A stretch of DNA of 64,000 nt from Bufo bufo (taxonomy: Eukaryota; Chordata; Amphibia; Anura; Bufonidae), in assembly GCF_905171765.1 (NCBI RefSeq), contig NC_053390.1, positions 505,024,301-505,088,300 of the forward strand, read 5' to 3'. The notes beneath the pieces were generated by a model. The model had not been told where the DNA came from, did no database searches, and was given only the letters and a program-made list of their open reading frames with translations. Position numbers and translations under genes: made by a program. Shown here piece by piece: positions 60,385 through 64,000 of the stretch. Within the stretch, counting starts at the first letter, position 1. Each line of letters begins with the position of its first letter.

Positions 60385-63300
60385 TCTCCTCTGTCTGGGT
60401 GCCGGGGCCTAAATGTGTGACAGTGGCCTGTTCCAGTGGTGGGTGACGTGAAGCCTGATTCTCTGCTATGACATGAATACAGATTCTGCGCTGACATAAG
60501 GCCAGATTCTCTGTTACGGGACCTCTCTCCTCTGACTGGGTGCCTGGGCCTAAATGTGTGACAGTGGCCTGTTCCAGTGGTGGGTGACGTGAAGCCTGAT
60601 TCTCTGCTATGACATGAATACAGATTCTGCGCTGACATAAGGCCAGATTCTCTGTTACGGGACCTCTCTCCTCTGCCTGGGTGCCTGGGCCTAAATGTGT
60701 GACAGTGGCCTGTTCCAGTGGTGGGTGACGTGATGCCTGAATCTCTGCTATGACATGAAGACAGATTCTGCGCTGACATAAGGCCAGATTCTCTGTTACG
60801 GGACCGCTCTCCTCTGTCTGGGTGCCGGGGCCTAAATGTGTGACAGTGGCCTGTTCCAGTGGTGGGTGACGTGATGCCTGATTCTCTGCTATGACATGAA
60901 GACAGATTCTGCGCTGACATAAGGCGAGATTCTCTGTTACGGGACCTCTCTCCTCTTTCTGGGTGCCGGGGCCTAAATGTGTGACAGTGGCCTGTTCCAG
61001 TGGTGGGTGACGTGAAGCCTGATTCTCTGCTATGACATGAATACAGATTCTGCGCTGACATAAGGCCAGATTCTCTGTTACGGGACCTCTCTCCTCTGCC
61101 TGGGTGCCTGGGCCTAAATGTGTGACAGTGGCCTGTTCCAGTGGTGGGTGACGTGAAGCCTGATTCTCTGCTATGACATGAATACAGATTCTGCGCTGAC
61201 ATAAGGCCAGATTCTCTGTTACGGGACCTCTCTCCTCTGCCTGGGTGCCTGGGCCTAAATGTGTGACAGTGGCCTGTTCCAGTGGTGGGTGACGTGAAGC
61301 CTGATTCTCTGCTATGACATGAATACAGATTCTGCGCTGACATAAGGCCAGATTCTCTGTTACGGGACCTCTCTCCTCTGCCTGGGTGCCTGGGCCTAAA
61401 TGTGTGACAGTGGCCTGTTCCAGTGGTGGGTGACGTGATGCCTGATTCTCTGCTATGACATGAAGACAGATTCTGCGCTGACATAAGGCCAGATTCTCTG
61501 TTACGGGACCGCTCTCCTCTGTCTGGGTGCCGGGGCCTAAATGTGTGACAGTGGCCTGTTCCAGTGGTGGGTGACGTGAAGCCTGATTCTCTGCTATGAC
61601 ATGAAGACAGATTCTGCGCTGACATAAGGCCAGATTCTCTGTTACGGGACCGCTCTCCTCTGTCTGGGTGCCGGGGCCTAAATGTGTGACAGTGGCCTGT
61701 TCCAGTGGTGGGTGACGTGAAGCCTGATTCTCTGCTATGACATGAATACAGATTCTGTGCTGACATAAGGCCAGATTCTCTGTTACGGGACCTCTCTCCT
61801 CTGCCTGGGTGCCTGGGCCTAAATGTGTGACAGTGGCCTGTTCCAGTGGTGGGTGACGTGAAGCCTGATTCTCTGCTATGACATGAAGACAGATTCTGCG
61901 CTGACATAAGGCCAGATTCTCTGTTACGGGACCGCTCTCCTCTGTCTGGGTGCCGGGGCCTAAATGTGTGACAGTGGCCTGTTCCAGTGGTGGGTGACGT
62001 GAAGCCTGATTCTCTGCTATGACATGAAGACAGATTCTGTGCTGACATCAGGCCAGATTCTCTGTTACGGGACCTCTCTCCTCTGCCTGGGTGCCGGGGC
62101 CTAAATGTGTGACAGTGGCCTGTTCCAGTGGTGGGTGACGTGAAGCCTGATTCTCTGCTATGACATGAAGACAGATTCTGCGCTGACATAAGGCCAGATT
62201 CTCTGTTACGGGACCGCTCTCCTCTGTCTGGGTGCCGGGGCCTAAATGTGTGACAGTGGCCTGTTCCAGTGGTGGGTGACGTGAAGCCTGATTCTCTGCT
62301 ATGACATGAAGACAGATTCTGTGCTGACATCAGGCCAGATTCTCTGTTACGGGACCTCTCTCCTCTGCCTGGGTGCCTGGGCCTAAATGTGTGACAGTGG
62401 CCTGTTCCAGTGGTGGGTGACGTGAAGCCTGATTCTCTGCTATGACATGAAGACAGATTCTGCGCTGACATAAGGCCAGATTCTCTGTTACGGGACCTCT
62501 CTCCTCTGTTTGGGTGCCGGGGCCTAAATGTGTGACAGTGGCCTGTTCCAGTGGTGGGTGACGTGAAGCCTGATTCTCTGCTATGACATGAATACAGATT
62601 CTGCGCTGACATAAGGCCAGATTCTCTGTTACGGGACCTCTCTCCTCTGCCTCGGTGCCTGGGCCTAAATGTGTGACAGTGGCCTGTTCCAGTGGTGGGT
62701 GACGTGAAGCGTGATTCTCTGCTATGACATGAAGACAGATTCTGCGCTGACATAAGGCCAGATTCTCTGTTACGGGACCGCTCTCCTCTGTCTGGGTGCC
62801 GGGGCCTAAATGTGTGACAGTGGCCTGTTCCAGTGGTGGGTGACGTGAAGCCTGATTCTCTGCTATGACATGAAGACAGATTCTGCGCTGACATAAGGCC
62901 AGATTCTCTGTTACGGGACCTCTCTCCTCTGCCTGGGCCTAAATGTGTGACAGTGGCCTGTTCCAGTGGTGGGTGACGTGATGCCTGATTCTCTGCTATG
63001 ACATGAAGACAGATTCTGCGCTGACATAAGGCCAGATTCTCTGTTACGGTACCGCTCTCCTCTGTCTGGGTGCCGGGGCCTAAATGTGTGACAGTGGCCT
63101 GTTCCAGTGGTGGGTGACGTGAAGCCTGATTCTCTGCTATGACATGAAGACAGATTCTGCGCTGACATAAGGCCAGATTCTCTGTTACGGGACCGCTCTC
63201 CTCTGTCTGGGTGCCGGGGCCTAAATGTGTGACAGTGGCCTGTTCCAGTGGTGGGTGACGTGAAGCCTGATTCTCTGCTATGACATGAAGACTGATTCTG

Positions 63301-63430
63301 CGCTGACATGAAGCCAGATTCTCTGCTATGGCATGAAGAGACTGATTCTCTGCTGACATGAAGCCTGATTCTTTGCTATGGCATGAAGAGACTGATTCTC
63401 TGCTAACGTGAAGCCAGATTCTCTGCTATG
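60385..63430 (-). repeat. 141-bp tandem repeat, 21 copies (hAT-3 tail)
   Basis: CAGTGGCCTGTTCCAGTGGT recurs every 141 bp from 60421 to 63233; one unit near 62930 is 8 bp short. Units contain GGTGACGTGAAGCCTGATTC, TCTGCTATGACATGAA, GCTGACATAAGGCCAGATTC and GTTACGGGACC. Because 141 is a multiple of three and the unit has no minus-strand stop in one frame, a 1002-codon open frame (60351-63359, minus) results. It repeats a 47-residue block and is regarded as an artefact. Shorter, altered units lie at 63290-63430. Confidence 0.95.
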
Positions 63431-63732
63431 GGACCTCTGTCCAATTGATATTGGTTCATTTTTATTTTTTTTATTTTTATTTTAATTCATTTCCCTATCC
63501 ACATTTGTTTGCAGGGGATTTACCTACATGTTGCTGCCTTTTGCAGCCCTCTAGCTCTTTCCTGGGCTGTTTTACAGCCTTTTTAGTGCCCAAAAGTTCG
63601 GGTCCCCATTGACTTCAATGGGGTTCGGGTTCGGGACGAAGTTTGGATCGGGTTCGGATCCCGAACCCGAACATTTCCGGGAAGTTCGGCCGAACTTCTC
63701 GAACCCGAACATCCAGGTGTTCGCTCAACTCT
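63431..63732 (+). repeat. 3' terminal region of hAT-3
   Basis: T-rich stretch, then TTGCAGCCCTCTAGCTC, CCCATTGACTTCAATGGGG and a cluster of GGTTCGGGTTCGGG and CCGAACCCGAAC motifs, ending GTGTTCGCTCAACTCT. The inverted GTTCGGG/CCCGAAC clusters at both ends of hAT-3 may be sub-terminal transposase-binding sites. Confidence 0.75.
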
Positions 63733-64000
63733 ACCCGTGACGTACCGGTACGTCATGTGTTGTTCCGATCACCGCTGCCCGGCGGGCGGTGATCGGAACA
63801 AGGTGCCTGCTCAAATTATTGAGCAGGCACCTCGGCTAAATGCGCGGGGGGTCCCGTGACCCCCCCTGTGTCGTCAATTCAGACCTGCAGTTTGCGGCTT
63901 TTACCTGGTGCGGCGGTGGTGCCATCGGGTCCCCATGGGGCTGTGGGGGGGACCCGATGGCATGGAAGGCAGCGCGATGCCTTCCTGAGGCATCTGCGCT

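Larger units (their letters stand above)
50852..63732 (+). mobile_element. hAT-3: 12.9-kb hAT transposon with two large internal tandem arrays
   Basis: The left end CTAGGGATGAGCGAACCCGA and right end TTCGCTCAACTCT are imperfect inverses. They are flanked by an 8-base duplication with one mismatch (ACCCGTAA at 50844-50851, ACCCGTGA at 63733-63740). Contents in order: terminal region rich in CCGAACCCGAA, promoter-like sequence, four 78-bp repeats, about 17.5 copies of a 295-bp repeat, transposase gene (56860-60266), 21 copies of a 141-bp repeat, and a tail rich in GGTTCGGGTTCGGG. Autonomous hATs are usually 2.5-6 kb; the arrays make up about 8 kb here. Confidence 0.92.
50791..64000. mobile_element. 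TTAA-type element (piggyBac-like), split by hAT-3 and running off the window
   Basis: TTAA at 50787-50790 is followed by CCCCTTACGGACAC and GACGTACCGGTACGGCATGG. The same kind of sequence (ACGTACCGGTACGTCATG) resumes after hAT-3 at 63740. Beyond it are two perfect hairpins: TTCCGATCACCGC with its inverse (63763-63798) and AGGTGCCTGCTCAA with its inverse (63801-63832). No transposase is seen and the right end is outside the window. Family assignment is tentative. Confidence 0.5.

Noticed and set aside
60351..63359. 1002-codon minus-strand open frame that looks like a repeat protein
   Set aside because: It is produced by a 141-bp (47-codon) tandem repeat, changes frame at an 8-bp shorter unit, and has no start context, domain or non-repeat part.

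Overview
The window reads as intergenic or intronic DNA of a large, repeat-rich vertebrate genome, most likely an anuran amphibian (true frog or toad type). The reasons are the mixture and style of the repeats: a complete-structure DIRS element, a Gmr1-like Ty3/gypsy element, a chromodomain Ty3/gypsy element, BEL/Pao, L1/Tx1-type LINEs, several Tc1 elements, hAT elements whose ends carry a GATGAGCGAA-like motif, and TTAA-flanked foldback elements. Nothing bacterial is present. The species assignment is inference from repeat character; no search was run.

Layout. (1) 1-12215: one hAT transposon on the minus strand (hAT-1), broken open by a DIRS element (1363-7155, itself holding a deleted Tc1 at 1546-2464), a 527-bp solo LTR (7344-7870) and a Harbinger-type MITE (11441-11759). 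Its 3' tail contains a fragment of 18S rRNA sequence (687-905) inside a 41-bp tandem repeat. (2) 12216-12886: apparently unique DNA with one convincing host exon on the minus strand (12483-12640), a first coding exon with splice acceptor and donor. (3) About 13311-46620: an old L1 (L1-A, plus strand) that has been hit many times. In order: a 308-bp hAT MITE, a partial BEL/Pao element that itself holds a Tc1 (15977-17523) and a young Gmr1-like element (19399-25070), a chromodomain Ty3/gypsy element (27036-33353, itself holding a Harbinger-type MITE), a 337-bp retroposed piece, an intact younger L1 (L1-B, 34811-40534), a Tc1 (40573-45807) that holds a 3.6-kb TTAA element, and a second 307-bp hAT MITE. 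Most of these junctions are supported by target-site duplications that can be read directly. (4) 46936-50790: a minisatellite, a poly(G) tract, small MITE-like pieces, the 5' end of another hAT (hAT-2) and a Tc1 relic. (5) 50791-64000: a TTAA-type element split by a 12.9-kb hAT (hAT-3, 50852-63732). hAT-3 has a transposase gene (56860-60266), a 5.1-kb array of 295-bp repeats in its leader and a 3-kb array of 141-bp repeats in its tail.

The coding capacity is almost all mobile-element machinery. L1-B ORF1 and ORF2 are open from end to end. The Gmr1-like gag and pol are open apart from one -1 frame change at a G7 tract. All the other element genes carry stops, frameshifts or deletions. The only candidate host gene sequence is the small exon at 12.5 kb.

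The most unusual recurring pattern is in the three hAT ends. Each has CCAAT-type boxes and a TATA box about 240-257 bp inside the terminus, and each then has tandem repeats between that promoter and the transposase gene (units of about 153, 150, and 78 plus 295 bp). The two hATs with visible tails also carry tandem repeats there (41 and 141 bp). This suggests that this hAT lineage generates satellite DNA inside itself.
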